Below, piece by piece: positions 36,719-46,920 of a stretch of 64,000 nt of DNA (its first letter is position 1; the number at the start of each line of letters is the position of its first letter). The stretch spans positions 186,001 through 250,000 of the forward strand of contig NZ_BQHR01000003.1 in the NCBI RefSeq assembly GCF_021601625.1, written 5' to 3'. Origin of the DNA: Pseudomonas paraglycinae (lineage in GTDB: Bacteria > Pseudomonadota > Gammaproteobacteria > Pseudomonadales > Pseudomonadaceae). The notes under the pieces are model-generated. The model made no database searches and was not told where the DNA came from. It saw nothing but the letters and a program-made list of their open reading frames with translations. Made by a program: the position numbers and the translations under genes.

Positions 36719-37441
36719 TCATTGGGCCCAGGGCGCGCGGCGCGAATCATTGAGTGTCAACAAATAGCTGTCGCCACCCAGCTGGCTCATTTGCTGGCGA
36801 ATCCAGCCGGCCCGACGCGACACATAAGCGGTCGGATGACTGGCGCTCCAGACCCGCGGATTCGGCAGCACAGCCGCCAGATAGCTCGCCTGTTGCCGGG
36901 ACAGCGACCTGGCGCCTACGCCAAAGTGATGCCTTGCCGCCGCTTCGGCACCAAACACGCCGTCATCCCACTCGACGCTGTTCAGGTACACCTCAAGAAT
37001 CCGCTGCTTGGGCCAGAACACTTCGATCAGTGCAGTAAACCACGCCTCGAGGCCCTTGCGCAGATAACTGCGACCGGACCACAAGAACAGGTTCTTCGAC
37101 ACTTGCTGGCTCAAGGTGCTGGCGCCGCGAATCGAACCGCCGAGTTCGTTGTGGGCCAGTGCGGCCTTGATCGCACTCAGGTCAAAACCCCAGTGCTCGG
37201 GGAATTTCTGGTCTTCGCCGGCAATCACCGCGACCTTCAGGTCATCGGAGATCTCGTCCCACGGTTTCCAGGTGCGTTGCAGATCGATCGGCTCGCCGTC
37301 GACCCAGGATTCGATCTTGCGCTCGACCATCAGCGCCGTGAACGGTGGCGGCACAAAGCGAAACACCAACACCAGCAATACGCTGCCGCCCGCGAACCAG
37401 AGCAGGGCCTTCGTGAAACGACGGAGAAATAAACGCAGCAT
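36719..37441 (-). CDS. mtgA: Monofunctional peptidoglycan glycosyltransferase
   Basis: A 240-residue GT51 enzyme that polymerises lipid II. The N-terminal anchor is ALLWFAGGSVLLVLVFRFVP. The catalytic glutamate is in AGEDQKFPEHWGFDLSAIK, followed by the motifs GASTLSQQVSKNLFLW and RKGLEAWFTALIEVFWPKQR. The transpeptidase domain of class A penicillin-binding proteins is absent, as expected. Confidence 0.96.
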   Translation of the reverse strand: MLRLFLRRFTKALLWFAGGSVLLVLVFRFVPPPFTALMVERKIESWVDGEPIDLQRTWKPWDEISDDLKVAVIAGEDQKFPEHWGFDLSAIKAALAHNELGGSIRGASTLSQQVSKNLFLWSGRSYLRKGLEAWFTALIEVFWPKQRILEVYLNSVEWDDGVFGAEAAARHHFGVGARSLSRQQASYLAAVLPNPRVWSASHPTAYVSRRAGWIRQQMSQLGGDSYLLTLNDSRRAPWAQ

Positions 37442-37515
37442 AGAGATGGCTTGGCCGAACCGGTTGAGCGGGCCATTATACAGACCCTGCCGATCGAGTC
37501 TGACTGGAGTTCTAC

Positions 37516-37896
37516 ATGCTGCGTAGCTTTCTGATGCTGGCCGCCTTCTTTGGTTTTACCGGCGTCGGCCTCGGCGCATTCGCCGCCCATGGCCTGAAAA
37601 ACCGCCTGACCCCGGAGTATCTGGCGATCTTCCACACCGGCGTCACCTATCAACTGGTGCACGCGCTGGCGCTGTTCGGCGTGGCGCTGCTGGCGACGCA
37701 GCTTCAGGGGCGTCTGGTCGCCTGGGCCGGCATCTCGTTCACCGTCGGTATTCTGCTGTTCTCCGGCAGTCTGTACCTGCTGACCACCCTCGGCATCGGC
37801 AAACTCGGCATCATCACCCCGTTCGGCGGCCTGGCGTTCCTGATCGGCTGGCTGTGCCTCGGACTCACCGCCTGGCGCCTGCACCCAACCGCTTGA
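37516..37896 (+). CDS. DUF423 membrane protein
   Basis: A 126-residue protein of the YgdD/DUF423 family with four hydrophobic segments. The N terminus (LAAFFGFTGVGLGAFAAHGL) and the block LGIITPFGGLAFLIGWLCL are family features. Function is unknown. It is divergent from mtgA and precedes thiS by 72 bases. Confidence 0.87.
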   Translation: MLRSFLMLAAFFGFTGVGLGAFAAHGLKNRLTPEYLAIFHTGVTYQLVHALALFGVALLATQLQGRLVAWAGISFTVGILLFSGSLYLLTTLGIGKLGIITPFGGLAFLIGWLCLGLTAWRLHPTA

Positions 37897-37968
37897 CGCT
37901 TGGTGCTGACCTTTAGGTCATGATCGGGCTAGAATGCCACCCCCTAAAAAGTGATGGCGGCGTTGCGC

Positions 37969-38169
37969 ATGCGCATTCAGTTGAACGGTGAATCCTTTGA
38001 ACTGCCCGACGGTGAAACCGTTGCGGCCCTGCTGACGCGTCTGGATCTGACCGGACGCCGCGTCGCGGTCGAACTCAATCTGGATATCGTCCCGCGCAGC
38101 CAGCATGCCGACACCACTTTGAACGACGGCGACAATGTCGAAGTCGTGCACGCGATCGGCGGCGGCTGA
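37969..38169 (+). CDS. thiS: Sulfur carrier protein ThiS
   Basis: A 66-residue ubiquitin-like protein that carries sulfur as a C-terminal thiocarboxylate for thiazole synthesis. The start MRIQLNGE at 37969 is chosen over an earlier in-frame ATG because it gives the family N terminus. The C terminus ends VVHAIGGG, with the Gly-Gly that is adenylated. It lies 60 bases before thiG. No TPP riboswitch is recognisable upstream. Confidence 0.94.
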   Translation: MRIQLNGESFELPDGETVAALLTRLDLTGRRVAVELNLDIVPRSQHADTTLNDGDNVEVVHAIGGG

Positions 38170-38229
38170 TCGCCAGGCCTGCATGGGCCGAGAATTCTGC
38201 AAGACCCTCACCCCAACAGAGGATTCCCC

Positions 38230-39024
38230 ATGAGCATCGTTCGTAGCGACAAGCCTTTCGTTCTGGCCGGTCGTACTTACCAGTCGCGTTTGCTGGTCGG
38301 TACCGGCAAGTACCGTGACATGGAAGAAACCCGCCTGGCCATCGAAGCCTCGGGTGCCGAGATCGTCACCTTCGCCGTGCGCCGCACCAATCTGGGCCAG
38401 ATCGAAGGCGAGCCGAACCTGCTCGAAGTGCTGTCGCCGGATCGCTACACCTTCCTGCCGAACACCGCCGGTTGCTACGACGCGGTCGAAGCCGTGCGCA
38501 CCTGCCGCCTGGCCCGTGAGCTGCTCGACGGCCACAATCTGGTGAAGCTGGAAGTGCTGGCCGACCAGAAAACCCTGTTCCCCAACGTGATCGAAACCCT
38601 CAAGGCCGCCGAAGTGCTGGTCAAGGGAGGCTTCGACGTGATGGTTTACACCAGTGATGACCCGATCATCGCCCGGCAACTGGCGGAAATCGGCTGCATC
38701 GCGGTCATGCCGCTGGCCGGTCTGATCGGTTCGGGCCTGGGGATCTGCAATCCGTACAACCTGCAGATCATCCTCGAAGAAGCCAAGATCCCGGTGCTGG
38801 TGGATGCCGGTGTCGGCACCGCTTCCGACGCCACCATCTCGATGGAACTGGGCTGTGACGCCGTGCTGATGAACTCGGCCATCGCCCACGCCCAGCAGCC
38901 GATCATGATGGCCGAAGCCATGAAACACGCGATCGTCGCGGGCCGCCTGGCCTACCTCGCCGGCCGCATGCCGAAAAAACTCTATGCCAGCGCCTCTTCG
39001 CCGCTGGATGGTCTGATCAAGTAA
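38230..39024 (+). CDS. thiG: Thiazole synthase ThiG
   Basis: A 264-residue TIM-barrel enzyme that forms the thiazole of thiamine from deoxyxylulose phosphate, dehydroglycine and ThiS thiocarboxylate. Conserved blocks include [19 protein letters not shown], the Schiff-base lysine region [16 protein letters not shown] and the phosphate-binding [13 protein letters not shown] and [13 protein letters not shown]. It follows thiS. Confidence 0.97.
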   Translation: MSIVRSDKPFVLAGRTYQSRLLVGTGKYRDMEETRLAIEASGAEIVTFAVRRTNLGQIEGEPNLLEVLSPDRYTFLPNTAGCYDAVEAVRTCRLARELLDGHNLVKLEVLADQKTLFPNVIETLKAAEVLVKGGFDVMVYTSDDPIIARQLAEIGCIAVMPLAGLIGSGLGICNPYNLQIILEEAKIPVLVDAGVGTASDATISMELGCDAVLMNSAIAHAQQPIMMAEAMKHAIVAGRLAYLAGRMPKKLYASASSPLDGLIK

Positions 39025-39033
39025 GAGCTATTG

Positions 39034-39759
39034 ATGACTGAATCGAACGACACGCCAATCCAGACGGAAGAAGGCGACGAGCGCCAACACCGCCGCATCA
39101 AGAGTTTCGTGATGCGCGCCGGGCGCATGACCGAAGGCCAGCAGCGCGGCCTGGATCAGGGCGCGCCGAAGTTCGTGCTGCCGCTGGCCGATGCGCCGGT
39201 GGATTACGACCAGGTGTTCGGCCGCTCCGCGCCGCGTTCGCTGGAGATCGGTTTCGGCATGGGCCACTCGCTGCTGGAAATGGCCGCCGCTGCGCCGGAA
39301 CAGGATTTCATCGGTGTCGAAGTTCACCGTCCGGGTGTCGGCGCGCTGCTCAACGGCGTGCTGACTCAGGGCCTGACCAACCTGCGGGTCTACGACTGCG
39401 ACGCGATCGAAGTGCTCAACCGCTGCATCGCCGGCAACAGCCTCGATCGCCTGATGCTGTTCTTCCCGGATCCGTGGCACAAGAGCCGCCACCACAAGCG
39501 CCGCATCGTTCAGGCGTCCTTCGCTGAACTGGTGCGCAGCAAGCTGAAAGTCGGCGGCATTCTGCACATGGCCACCGACTGGGAGCCGTACGCCGAATAC
39601 ATGCTGGAAGTGATGAACGTCGCCCCGGGTTATCGCAACCTCGCCGAAGACGGCAAGTGCGTACCGCGTCCGGCCGAACGCCCGATCACCAAGTTCGAAC
39701 GCCGCGGCGAACGTCTTGGGCATGGCGTGTGGGATCTGAAGTTCGAAAAACAGTCGTAA
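39034..39759 (+). CDS. trmB: tRNA (guanine-46-N7)-methyltransferase
   Basis: A 241-residue methyltransferase modifying G46 of tRNA. The ATG at 39034 is preferred to the TTG three bases earlier. The SAM-binding block is [20 protein letters not shown], the middle has [15 protein letters not shown], and the catalytic block is [19 protein letters not shown]. It starts 9 bases after thiG, so probably lies in the same transcript. Confidence 0.96.
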   Translation: MTESNDTPIQTEEGDERQHRRIKSFVMRAGRMTEGQQRGLDQGAPKFVLPLADAPVDYDQVFGRSAPRSLEIGFGMGHSLLEMAAAAPEQDFIGVEVHRPGVGALLNGVLTQGLTNLRVYDCDAIEVLNRCIAGNSLDRLMLFFPDPWHKSRHHKRRIVQASFAELVRSKLKVGGILHMATDWEPYAEYMLEVMNVAPGYRNLAEDGKCVPRPAERPITKFERRGERLGHGVWDLKFEKQS

Positions 39760-39771
39760 GTACTGCGCAGT

Positions 39772-39886
39772 GATCGTTCCCACGTCGAACCGTCTGCGTG
39801 GGAATGCCTCAATGGACGCTCCGCGTCCGCTTCAGGGACGCAGAGCGTCCCGGGCTGCATTCCCACGCGGAGCGTGGGGACGAGCA
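39772..39886. repeat. REPIN-like composite inverted repeat, copy 3
   Basis: It has the same layout as the copy at 2373, with arms GATCGTTCCCACG and CGTGGGGACGAGC and inner palindromes GGACGCTCCGCGTCC and GGACGCAGAGCGTCC. The left arm has an extra stretch (TCGAACC) and the right arm a base change, so this copy is decaying. It follows trmB and precedes the convergent DUF3392 gene. Confidence 0.82.
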
Positions 39887-39894
39887 CGTGGAGA

Positions 39895-40218
39895 TCAGCG
39901 GCGGTCGGCGACCACGCCAATCAACACCAGCACCACCAACAACACTGGCGCCAGGCTGTAGTTGTTGAACTGGCTCAGCCCCTTCACTACCCACGGCGTC
40001 GCGTAGATCAGTGCTGCGCCGCTGCCGATCAGGCAGAGCAGGGCCATCAGCGGCACGCGCAGAGCGCCGGCGATGCTGCCCAGGCGTTGCTCGACCCAGC
40101 CTTTGAAGTCAGCGCCGAACAGCACCAGCAGGCAACCCACCAGGGCCAGAGCGATTTCCGAGAGGTTGCTGCGACTCCAGCGGGACACGGTGGCGAGCAG
40201 GTCGAGTATCAAATCCAT
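39895..40218 (-). CDS. DUF3392 membrane protein
   Basis: A 107-residue protein with three hydrophobic segments (IALALVGCLLVLFGAD, VPLMALLCLIGSGAALIYA and APVLLVVLVLIGVVA), recognised as DUF3392. Function unknown. It is the last gene of the metX-to-DUF3392 minus-strand operon, 19 bases after hemW. Confidence 0.83.
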   Translation of the reverse strand: MDLILDLLATVSRWSRSNLSEIALALVGCLLVLFGADFKGWVEQRLGSIAGALRVPLMALLCLIGSGAALIYATPWVVKGLSQFNNYSLAPVLLVVLVLIGVVADRR

Positions 40219-40237
40219 GCGGTTTCCTTAAGAGCGG

Positions 40238-41443
40238 TCAGCTCAGAAATTTCTGCAGCAAGTCGTTGAGGAACAGTTGTCCGCGCTCGGTGGCCGCCAG
40301 ACGTGACGGTTCGACCTGCAACAGACCGCTTTGTTCGGCCTCGCGCCGGTGTTCGTCGAGGCTCTCCAGCGGCAGGCCGGTGCGCTCCGGGTACAGGCGC
40401 GATTCGACGCCGGCGGTCAGGCGCAGGGCGTTCATCAGGAATTCGAACGGCATCTCGTCGTTGGTCAGGGCTTTCTCGCCGGCCTGGAAGCTTTTGGCCG
40501 GGTTGAGGTAGTCCTTCGGCAGGCGCGTCTTCCAGGTGCGCACGATGCGCCCGTCCGGATGGCTGAGCTTGCCGTGGGCGCCGGCGCCGATGCCGATGAA
40601 GTCGCCGAAGCTCCAGTAATTGAGGTTATGCCGCGCCGGGCGACCGGGTTGCGCGTAGGCCGAAACTTCGTACTGCGCGTAACCGTGCTCGGCCAGCAGC
40701 GCCTGTCCGGCCTCTTGAATGTCCCACAGCGTGTCGTCTTCCGGCAGCACCGGCGGCTGGTTCCAGAACACGGTGTTCGGCTCCAGTGTCAGCTGATACC
40801 AGGAAATGTGCGTCGGCTTCAGCTCGATCGCCTGGCGCAGATCGCTCAGGGCATCTTCCAGCGACTGGTCCGGCAAGCCGTGCATCAAGTCGAGGTTGAA
40901 GTTATCGAACCCGGCCTGACGCGCCATGCCTGCCGCCCGCACGGCTTCATCGCCATTGTGGATACGGCCGAGAGCCTTGAGCTTTTCCTGCTGGAAGCTC
41001 TGGATGCCGATCGACAGGCGATTGATCCCCAGTTTGCGGTAGGCGACGAACTTTTCTTGCTCGAAGGTCCCGGGGTTGGCTTCCAGGGTGATTTCGATAT
41101 CGTCGGCAAACGGAATGCGTTGTTTCACGCCTTCCAGCAGTCGACCAAGGGCTTCGGCGCTGAACAGGCTCGGCGTGCCGCCGCCAAAGAAGATCGAACT
41201 CAACTCACGGCCATACACCGCGTGCAGATCCTGATCGAGGTCTGCCAGCATCGCGTCGACGTACTCCTGCTCCGGCAGCACCGGGCTGGCGGTGTGGGAG
41301 TTGAAGTCGCAATAGGGGCATTTGCGCACACACCACGGGATGTGGATGTACAGCGCCAGGGGCGGCAGCGTCGGTAACGGTGCCCGAGGCGAGGAGGCGG
41401 CGCCGCCGATAATCAGCGACGACGCGCAGGAGCTATCGGTCAT
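40238..41443 (-). CDS. hemW: Radical SAM haem chaperone HemW
   Basis: A 401-residue radical SAM protein once called an oxygen-independent coproporphyrinogen oxidase. The cluster motif is [10 protein letters not shown], with [11 protein letters not shown] before it. The haem-related HNLNYW block and the substrate block GGGTPSLF mark HemW, which inserts haem into respiratory enzymes. It lacks the extra N-terminal part of HemN. Its start overlaps rdgB by 4 bases. The first 30 residues are poorly conserved, so the true start could be a later ATG. Confidence 0.92.
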   Translation of the reverse strand: MTDSSCASSLIIGGAASSPRAPLPTLPPLALYIHIPWCVRKCPYCDFNSHTASPVLPEQEYVDAMLADLDQDLHAVYGRELSSIFFGGGTPSLFSAEALGRLLEGVKQRIPFADDIEITLEANPGTFEQEKFVAYRKLGINRLSIGIQSFQQEKLKALGRIHNGDEAVRAAGMARQAGFDNFNLDLMHGLPDQSLEDALSDLRQAIELKPTHISWYQLTLEPNTVFWNQPPVLPEDDTLWDIQEAGQALLAEHGYAQYEVSAYAQPGRPARHNLNYWSFGDFIGIGAGAHGKLSHPDGRIVRTWKTRLPKDYLNPAKSFQAGEKALTNDEMPFEFLMNALRLTAGVESRLYPERTGLPLESLDEHRREAEQSGLLQVEPSRLAATERGQLFLNDLLQKFLS

Positions 41444-42036
41444 TTCAAGCCCAGACGCTGGCGCAGCAGATCCATTGCACGGGCGCGGTGGCTGATCTGG
41501 TTCTTGTCGCTCGGGCTCAGCTCGGCGCTGGACACGTTACGCTCCGGTACCCAGAACAGCGGGTCGTAGCCGAAACCGTGCTCACCGCTGGCGGCGGTCA
41601 GGATGCGCCCGTGCCACAGACCTTCGCAGAGGATCGGCAGCGGATCGTCGGCATGACGCACCAGCGCCAGCACGCAGACGAACTGCGCGCCACGCTCGGC
41701 TTCCGGCACGTCCTTCAAGGCGTCGAGCAGTTTGGCGTTGTTCGCCGCGTCACCCTTGCCGTCGGCGTAGCGCGCCGAGTAGATGCCCGGCGCACCGCCG
41801 AGGAAATCGACCGCCAGGCCCGAATCGTCGGCCAGCGCCGGCAGCCCGGAGATGCGAGCGGCATTGCGCGCCTTGAGGATCGCGTTCTCGACGAACGACA
41901 GGCCGGTTTCTTCCGGCTCCACACTGCTGAATTCGCCGATCGAGCGCAGTTGCACCGAATCGCCGAGCATGGCCTGGAGTTCCTTGAGTTTGCCGGCGTT
42001 ATGGCTGGCCAGTACGAGTTGCTTGAGATTGATCAT
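41440..42036 (-). CDS. rdgB: XTP/dITP diphosphatase
   Basis: A 198-residue house-cleaning enzyme that hydrolyses non-canonical purine triphosphates such as XTP and dITP. The nucleotide-binding start is [16 protein letters not shown], the middle has [19 protein letters not shown], and the C-terminal block is [12 protein letters not shown] with SHRARAM. It overlaps both the upstream DUF4426 gene and downstream hemW by 4 bases. Confidence 0.96.
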   Translation of the reverse strand: MINLKQLVLASHNAGKLKELQAMLGDSVQLRSIGEFSSVEPEETGLSFVENAILKARNAARISGLPALADDSGLAVDFLGGAPGIYSARYADGKGDAANNAKLLDALKDVPEAERGAQFVCVLALVRHADDPLPILCEGLWHGRILTAASGEHGFGYDPLFWVPERNVSSAELSPSDKNQISHRARAMDLLRQRLGLK

Positions 42037-42467
42037 TGGCCAGGGAAAAGCTCTTGGTTGAAATTGAGGGTGTTGATCTTGTCGCCGGTCTGCACCTTGA
42101 TTTCAAAGGTGCGGGTTTCCTGCTGCTCCACCGGGTATTGGGCGATGTAGTAGATCGCGCCTTGTTCGGTGATCTGGCGGAAGGTCAGCGGCACGCTCTG
42201 GCTGGTCAGGTCTTTGACGGTGCCGGTGACCTGGGCGATCAGCGGTTTGCCGTCCTTGATTACCGAGACATTGATCACGCCCTGGTTCTTGCTGCGGATC
42301 AGCTCGGCTGCCTTGGCGATGTCCGGCGTCAGGAAGGTCGAGTTGAAGGTGTTGTAATGCACGGTGACATCACCGAACACTTCCTTGCGTTCGCCCTTGA
42401 TGGCATCGGCGGCCACGGCCGACAGGCTCAGGAAGGCGGCCAATAGCGCGGTAATCAAGCGTCCCAT
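42033..42467 (-). CDS. DUF4426 periplasmic protein
   Basis: A 144-residue exported protein with signal peptide ([17 protein letters not shown]), recognised as DUF4426. Mostly beta structure is expected and no active site is seen. It has a good ribosome binding site (GAGGAG) and overlaps rdgB by 4 bases. Role unknown. Confidence 0.82.
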   Translation of the reverse strand: MGRLITALLAAFLSLSAVAADAIKGERKEVFGDVTVHYNTFNSTFLTPDIAKAAELIRSKNQGVINVSVIKDGKPLIAQVTGTVKDLTSQSVPLTFRQITEQGAIYYIAQYPVEQQETRTFEIKVQTGDKINTLNFNQELFPGQ

Positions 42468-42493
42468 GTTCGTTCTCCTCGCAATGTCGTGGT

Positions 42494-43114
42494 TCAGACC
42501 GCGATTCTGTGATCCGCAAGCCCCGGGCTGCTGACGCGGTAGATACCGATCTCACCTAACAGATTAGGCCATAGCTTACTGGCCCACCCGTGGCGGTGCT
42601 GTTGATCCACGGCAAGCCGATCAATGACCTTTGCCTCACGTTCGCGACAAAGTTCTTCAAAGTCTTCGAAGGTGCAGAAGTGAATGTTCGGCGTGTTGTA
42701 CCAGGTGTACGGCAGAAATTCCGACACCGGCATCCGGCCCTTGCTCGCCAGGTACCAGCGGCAGCGCCAGTGACCGAAATTCGGGAAGGTGATGATGCAC
42801 TGGCGACCGACCCGCAGCATTTCGTCGAGGATCTTGTCCGGGTAGTGCACGGCTTGCAGGGCCTGGGTCATCACCACGATGTCGAAGCTGTTGCTGGCGA
42901 AGTTGCCCAGGCCCTTGTCCAGATCCTGCTCGATGACGTTGACGCCCTTGGCCACGCACTGCGCGATGTTGTCGGCGTCGTTTTCCAAGCCGTAGCCGGT
43001 GACCTGCTTGTGGTCGCGCAGCCAGGTCAGCAACTCGCCGTCACCGCAGCCGAGGTCGAGCACGCGGCTGCCGGCGGGGATCCATTCCTGGATGATTTCC
43101 AGATCAGCTCTCAT
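42494..43114 (-). CDS. metW: Methionine biosynthesis methyltransferase-like protein MetW
   Basis: A 206-residue SAM-dependent methyltransferase-fold protein. The SAM loop is RVLDLGCGDGELLTWL and the following acidic block is GYGLENDADNIAQCVAKG. It is always paired with metX in pseudomonads and is needed for full MetX activity in some species. The gap to metX is 7 bases. Confidence 0.94.
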   Translation of the reverse strand: MRADLEIIQEWIPAGSRVLDLGCGDGELLTWLRDHKQVTGYGLENDADNIAQCVAKGVNVIEQDLDKGLGNFASNSFDIVVMTQALQAVHYPDKILDEMLRVGRQCIITFPNFGHWRCRWYLASKGRMPVSEFLPYTWYNTPNIHFCTFEDFEELCREREAKVIDRLAVDQQHRHGWASKLWPNLLGEIGIYRVSSPGLADHRIAV

Positions 43115-43121
43115 GGCTTTC

Positions 43122-44261
43122 TCACAACGTAATGCGGTTCATGTAATTGCCGAACGCCTGCAAATAACGCGGGATCGGAATCAGGAAGGCGTCGTGGCCC
43201 TGCGGCGCGTCGATTTCCAGGTAGCTGACGTCCTTGCGCGCAGCCATCAGCGCATCCACCAGTTCCCGCGAACGGGCCGGGGAGAAGCGCCAGTCGGTGG
43301 TAAACGACATCACGCAGAACTTGGCTTTCGCACCTTCGAAGGTTTTCGCCAGGTTATCGTTGAAGTTCGCTGCCGGATCGAAGTAGTCCAGCGCCTTGGT
43401 CATCAACAGATAAGTGTTGGCATCGAAGCGCCCGGAGAACTCTTCGCCCTGATAACGCAGGTAGCTTTCGACCTGGAACTCGACGCTGTGGAAGTCATAG
43501 TTGAGCTTTTCGCTCTTCAGGCCACGGCCGAATTTCTCGCCCATGGAGTCGTCGGACAGGTAGGTGATGTGCCCGACCATCCGCGCCAGCATCAGGCCGC
43601 GTTTGGGGATCACGCCCTGTTCCTGGAACGAGCCGCCGTGGAATTCCGGGTCGGTGAGGATCGCCTGGCGCGCCACTTCGTTGAAGGCGATGTTCTGCGC
43701 CGACAGCTTCGGGGCCGAGGCGATGGCCAGGCAGTGGCGCACGCGATCCGGATACGTGATGGTCCATTGCAGCGCCTGCATGCCGCCGAGGCTGCCGCCG
43801 ATCACTGCGGCCCACTGGCTGATGCCGAGCAGGTCGGCCAGACGTGCCTGGCTGTGCACCCAGTCTTCCACGGTCAGCACCGGGAAGTCGGCGCCGAACG
43901 GCTTGCCGGTTTCCGGGTTGAGGCTGCTCGGGCCGGTGGAGCCGTTGCAACCGCCGAGGTTGTTCAGGCTGACCACGAAGAACTTGTTGGTGTCGATCGG
44001 TTTGCCGGGGCCGATGCAGCTGTCCCACCAACCGGGCTTGCGGTCGTCGACGCTGTGATAACCCGCAGCGTGGTGGTGGCCGGACAAGGCGTGGCAGATC
44101 AGCACGGCGTTGCTCGCTTGCGCGTTCAGCGTGCCGTAGGTTTCGTAGATCAGGTCATAATCGGCCAGCGAACGGCCGCAGGCCAGGGCCAGCGGTTCGC
44201 TGAAGTGCGCCGTTTGCGGCGTCACCAGACCAACAGAATCGGGGGGAAAGGCAGCTGGCAT
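43122..44261 (-). CDS. metX: Homoserine O-acyltransferase MetX (probably succinyl)
   Basis: A 379-residue alpha/beta-hydrolase-fold acyltransferase that activates homoserine in methionine synthesis. The nucleophile elbow is [15 protein letters not shown], the substrate loop has [16 protein letters not shown], and the late histidine is in [11 protein letters not shown]. Pseudomonas members prefer succinyl-CoA (MetXS) as I recall; the sequence alone does not let me prove this. It leads the operon metX-metW-DUF4426-rdgB-hemW-DUF3392. Confidence 0.93.
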   Translation of the reverse strand: MPAAFPPDSVGLVTPQTAHFSEPLALACGRSLADYDLIYETYGTLNAQASNAVLICHALSGHHHAAGYHSVDDRKPGWWDSCIGPGKPIDTNKFFVVSLNNLGGCNGSTGPSSLNPETGKPFGADFPVLTVEDWVHSQARLADLLGISQWAAVIGGSLGGMQALQWTITYPDRVRHCLAIASAPKLSAQNIAFNEVARQAILTDPEFHGGSFQEQGVIPKRGLMLARMVGHITYLSDDSMGEKFGRGLKSEKLNYDFHSVEFQVESYLRYQGEEFSGRFDANTYLLMTKALDYFDPAANFNDNLAKTFEGAKAKFCVMSFTTDWRFSPARSRELVDALMAARKDVSYLEIDAPQGHDAFLIPIPRYLQAFGNYMNRITL

Positions 44262-44342
44262 CGACCCTGCTCTCGTTGAAATGAGGCGTAAGTCTAAAGA
44301 CCGGTGGGGTTAGCGGCAAGCAACGATCAGGCCTGATTTGCG

Positions 44343-44452
44343 CTCGTTCCCACGCTCCGCGTGGGAACGCCTCATTGGACGCTCCGCGTCCGCTTCGGCG
44401 GGGAACGCGGAGCGTCCCGGGATGCATTCCCACGCAGAGCGTGGGAACGATC
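44343..44452. repeat. REPIN-like composite inverted repeat, copy 4
   Basis: Arms TCGTTCCCACGCTCCGCG and CGCAGAGCGTGGGAACGATC enclose GGACGCTCCGCGTCC and its partner. The right arm runs into the stop codon of the convergently placed yggU-type gene, so its last two bases are coding. Confidence 0.84.
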
Positions 44453-44738
44453 AGCTGACTAGTCCGGGCAGATCCGGCAACTTCTTCGGCGAGCAGATCT
44501 TCACCCGCTTCTGCCGGTTCAACTCGCCGCTGAGCAAACTGACCTGGCTTTTGGAAACCCCAAAAGCCTTGGCCAGAAACCCCATCAGGTACGCATTGGC
44601 CTTGCCCTCGACCGGCGGGGCGGTCAGGCGGATCTTCAGGCGATCACCGTGCAGCCCGCAGAAATCATCGCTGCGGGCGGCCGGTTGCAGGTGACATTCC
44701 AGAATCAGGTCGTCACCGTCCCAGCGAAACCAGCTCAC
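44451..44738 (-). CDS. YggU/DUF167 family protein
   Basis: A 95-residue protein of the YggU (DUF167) family. It has no ATG start; the GTG at 44738 overlaps the end of the YggT gene in ATGTGA and gives the known N terminus (SWFRWDGDDLILECHLQP). The family blocks KIRLTAPPVEGKANAYL and VSLLSGELNRQKRVKI are present. Function unknown. The stop codon lies in a REPIN. Confidence 0.87.
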   Translation of the reverse strand: MSWFRWDGDDLILECHLQPAARSDDFCGLHGDRLKIRLTAPPVEGKANAYLMGFLAKAFGVSKSQVSLLSGELNRQKRVKICSPKKLPDLPGLVS

Positions 44739-45325
44739 ATCAGCAGGCGCAGGATTTCCGGCATCATCGTCATCGCCGCGAGGTTGTTGATCACCAGCAT
44801 GTCGATCAGCTTCAGCACGAGGAAGGCGAAGATCGGCGACAGGTCCAGACCACCGAGGTTCGGCAGGATGCGGCGGAACGGCGCCAGGGCCGGTTCGCAG
44901 ATCTGGTTCACCAGTTCGGCGCCCGGATTGTGGCTGCCCGGTGCGACCCAGGACAGGATGATGCTGATGATCATGGCCCAGAAGAAAATTTTCAGGAACA
45001 GCGCCGTCACGCCGATCAGCGACCAGATCAGCAGTTGCAGCGGGTTGCCGGTGGTGCCGTAGGTCAGCAGCAGGGTCAGCGCCATCAGCGCCAGTTGCAC
45101 GAGGATCGCCAGCACCAGCGATGACATGTCGAGGCCGAACAGGCTCGGGATGATCCGGCGCAGTGGCTTGAGCAGCGGCTGGGTGGCCTTGACCACGAAC
45201 TGGCACAGCGGGTTGTAGAAGTTCGCCCGCACCAGTTGCAGGACGAAGCGCAGCAGCACGATCAGCAGGTACAGGCTGCCGAGGGTTTGCAGCACGTAGA
45301 CCGCTGCGGTGTTCAATCCAATCAT
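44735..45325 (-). CDS. YggT family membrane protein
   Basis: A 196-residue inner-membrane protein with two copies of the YGGT domain, seen in the repeated N-terminal-like blocks NPLCQFVVKATQPLLKPLRR and NQICEPALAPFRRILPNLGG. It probably helps membrane osmotic or division processes, but its role is not settled. It lies between proC (11 bases upstream) and the YggU gene (4-base overlap). Confidence 0.9.
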   Translation of the reverse strand: MIGLNTAAVYVLQTLGSLYLLIVLLRFVLQLVRANFYNPLCQFVVKATQPLLKPLRRIIPSLFGLDMSSLVLAILVQLALMALTLLLTYGTTGNPLQLLIWSLIGVTALFLKIFFWAMIISIILSWVAPGSHNPGAELVNQICEPALAPFRRILPNLGGLDLSPIFAFLVLKLIDMLVINNLAAMTMMPEILRLLM

Positions 45326-45335
45326 GTAAGGCTCC

Positions 45336-46154
45336 TTATTTGCCCAGTTGTTCGGCCATTTCGGCCGAGCGGTGCGCGGCGGCGCCGAGTGCTTTTTCCA
45401 CCAGGGCTTCGAAGCCGCTGGCCTGGAACGATTTGATCGCGGCTTCCGTGGTGCCGGCCGGCGAGGTCACGCGGCGGCGCAGTTCGGCAGCGTCGACGTC
45501 GCTGGACACCGCCATGTGCGCGGCTCCCAGCGCGGTCTGCAAGGTCAGCTGCTCGGCGGTTTCCTTCGGCAGGCCGAGTTTGACGCCGGCGGCGGTCATG
45601 GCTTCGATCAGCAGGAAGAAGTACGCCGGGCCGGAACCGGAGACGGCGGTGACGGCGTCCAGTTGCTGCTCTTCGTTCAGCCACAGGGCAATGCCCACGG
45701 CGGACAGCAGTTCTTCAGCCTGCTGGCGTTGTTCGGCACTCACTTCGCCGGTAGCGTACAAACCGCTAACGCCCTGACGCAGCAGCGCCGGGGTGTTCGG
45801 CATGCAGCGCACGATCGGTTGCTCGCCAAGCCATGCGGTCATGCTGGCGCAGGTGATGCCGGCGGCGATGGAGACCACCAGTTGATTCGGTTTCAGGCTC
45901 GGGCGAATCGCTTCGCACACGGCTTTCATGGCCTGTGGCTTGACTGCCAGCACGACAACGTCGGCGCCGTCGATGGCCTGGGCGTTGTCGGCGAAGGTTT
46001 CGATGCCGTGTTCGGCGCTGACTTTGGCGCGGGTTTCTTCACCCGGATCGCTGGCGCGAATGTGTGCAGCTTCCAGACCCTTGGCCCGCAGGCCGCCGAT
46101 CAGGCTGGCGGCCATGTTGCCGGCACCGATAAAGGCAATACGCGTGTTGCTCAT
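45336..46154 (-). CDS. proC: Pyrroline-5-carboxylate reductase
   Basis: A 272-residue NAD(P)H-dependent enzyme for the last step of proline synthesis. The dinucleotide loop is AFIGAGNMAASLIGGL, the second conserved block is VLAVKPQAM, and the substrate site has MPNTPALLRQGVSGLYA with the C-terminal LPKETAEQLTLQTALGAA and VTSPAGTTEAAI. It is in the yggS-proC-yggT-yggU operon. Confidence 0.96.
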   Translation of the reverse strand: MSNTRIAFIGAGNMAASLIGGLRAKGLEAAHIRASDPGEETRAKVSAEHGIETFADNAQAIDGADVVVLAVKPQAMKAVCEAIRPSLKPNQLVVSIAAGITCASMTAWLGEQPIVRCMPNTPALLRQGVSGLYATGEVSAEQRQQAEELLSAVGIALWLNEEQQLDAVTAVSGSGPAYFFLLIEAMTAAGVKLGLPKETAEQLTLQTALGAAHMAVSSDVDAAELRRRVTSPAGTTEAAIKSFQASGFEALVEKALGAAAHRSAEMAEQLGK

Positions 46155-46177
46155 GTCAGGTCCTTATCTGGAAATGT

Positions 46178-46864
46178 TCAAGATTGGGAGTAGTCGCGGG
46201 CGCCGAACAGGGCCGTACCGATACGGACCCAGGTCGCGCCCTGGGCAATGGCCGACTCGAGGTCGTGGCTCATGCCCATGGAAAGTGTGTCGAGCGGCAG
46301 ATCGAGGCTGGCCTGCAACTTCTGAACGGCGGCGAATGCAGCATCCTGCTCGGCGCGATCTTCAGTCGGTTCGGGAATCGCCATCAACCCGCGCAGCTTC
46401 AGGCGTGGCAGGGCGCTGATGGCCTGGGCCAGCGCCGGCAGGTCTTGCGGCGTGCAGCCGGACTTGCTGGCCTCACCGCTGACGTTGACCTGAATGCAGA
46501 TGTTCAGTGGCGGCAGATCCGCCGGGCGTTGTTCGGACAGGCGTTGGGCGATTTTCAGACGATCCACGGAGTGCACCCAGGCGAAATGCTCGGCAATCGA
46601 GCGGGTCTTGTTCGACTGAATGGGGCCGATGAAGTGCCAGATCAAGGGCAGGTCGGCCAGCTCGAGCTGTTTGCCCAAGGCTTCTTGCAGGTAGTTCTCG
46701 CCGAAGTCGCGCAGGCCGGCGGCATACGCTTCGCGCAGGGCTTGTGCCGGTTTGGTCTTGCTCACGGCCAGCAGCTGGACGCTGTTTTCATCGCGTCCGG
46801 CGGCTTTGACGGCTGCCTGGATTCGCGAACTAACCAGTTGGATGTTGTCTGCTATCGTGGACAT
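46178..46864 (-). CDS. PLP homeostasis protein YggS
   Basis: A 228-residue pyridoxal-phosphate-binding protein of the YggS/PLPBP family that keeps PLP and amino-acid levels balanced but has no known reaction. The PLP lysine is in LLAVSKTKPAQALREAY, and the C-terminal phosphate-binding block is LSMGMSHDLESAIAQGATWVR in two adjoining parts. The ATG at 46864 is preferred to a TTG codon one codon earlier. It is divergent from pilT. Confidence 0.94.
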   Translation of the reverse strand: MSTIADNIQLVSSRIQAAVKAAGRDENSVQLLAVSKTKPAQALREAYAAGLRDFGENYLQEALGKQLELADLPLIWHFIGPIQSNKTRSIAEHFAWVHSVDRLKIAQRLSEQRPADLPPLNICIQVNVSGEASKSGCTPQDLPALAQAISALPRLKLRGLMAIPEPTEDRAEQDAAFAAVQKLQASLDLPLDTLSMGMSHDLESAIAQGATWVRIGTALFGARDYSQS

Positions 46865-46920
46865 CAAGAGGCGCCAGCGGTCTGAAGGTTCGCGGCATTC
46901 TACTGGAATTGAGGGACGCT

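Noticed and set aside
37897-37968. TPP riboswitch upstream of thiS
   Set aside because: The gap is only 72 bases and lacks the conserved THI-box blocks.
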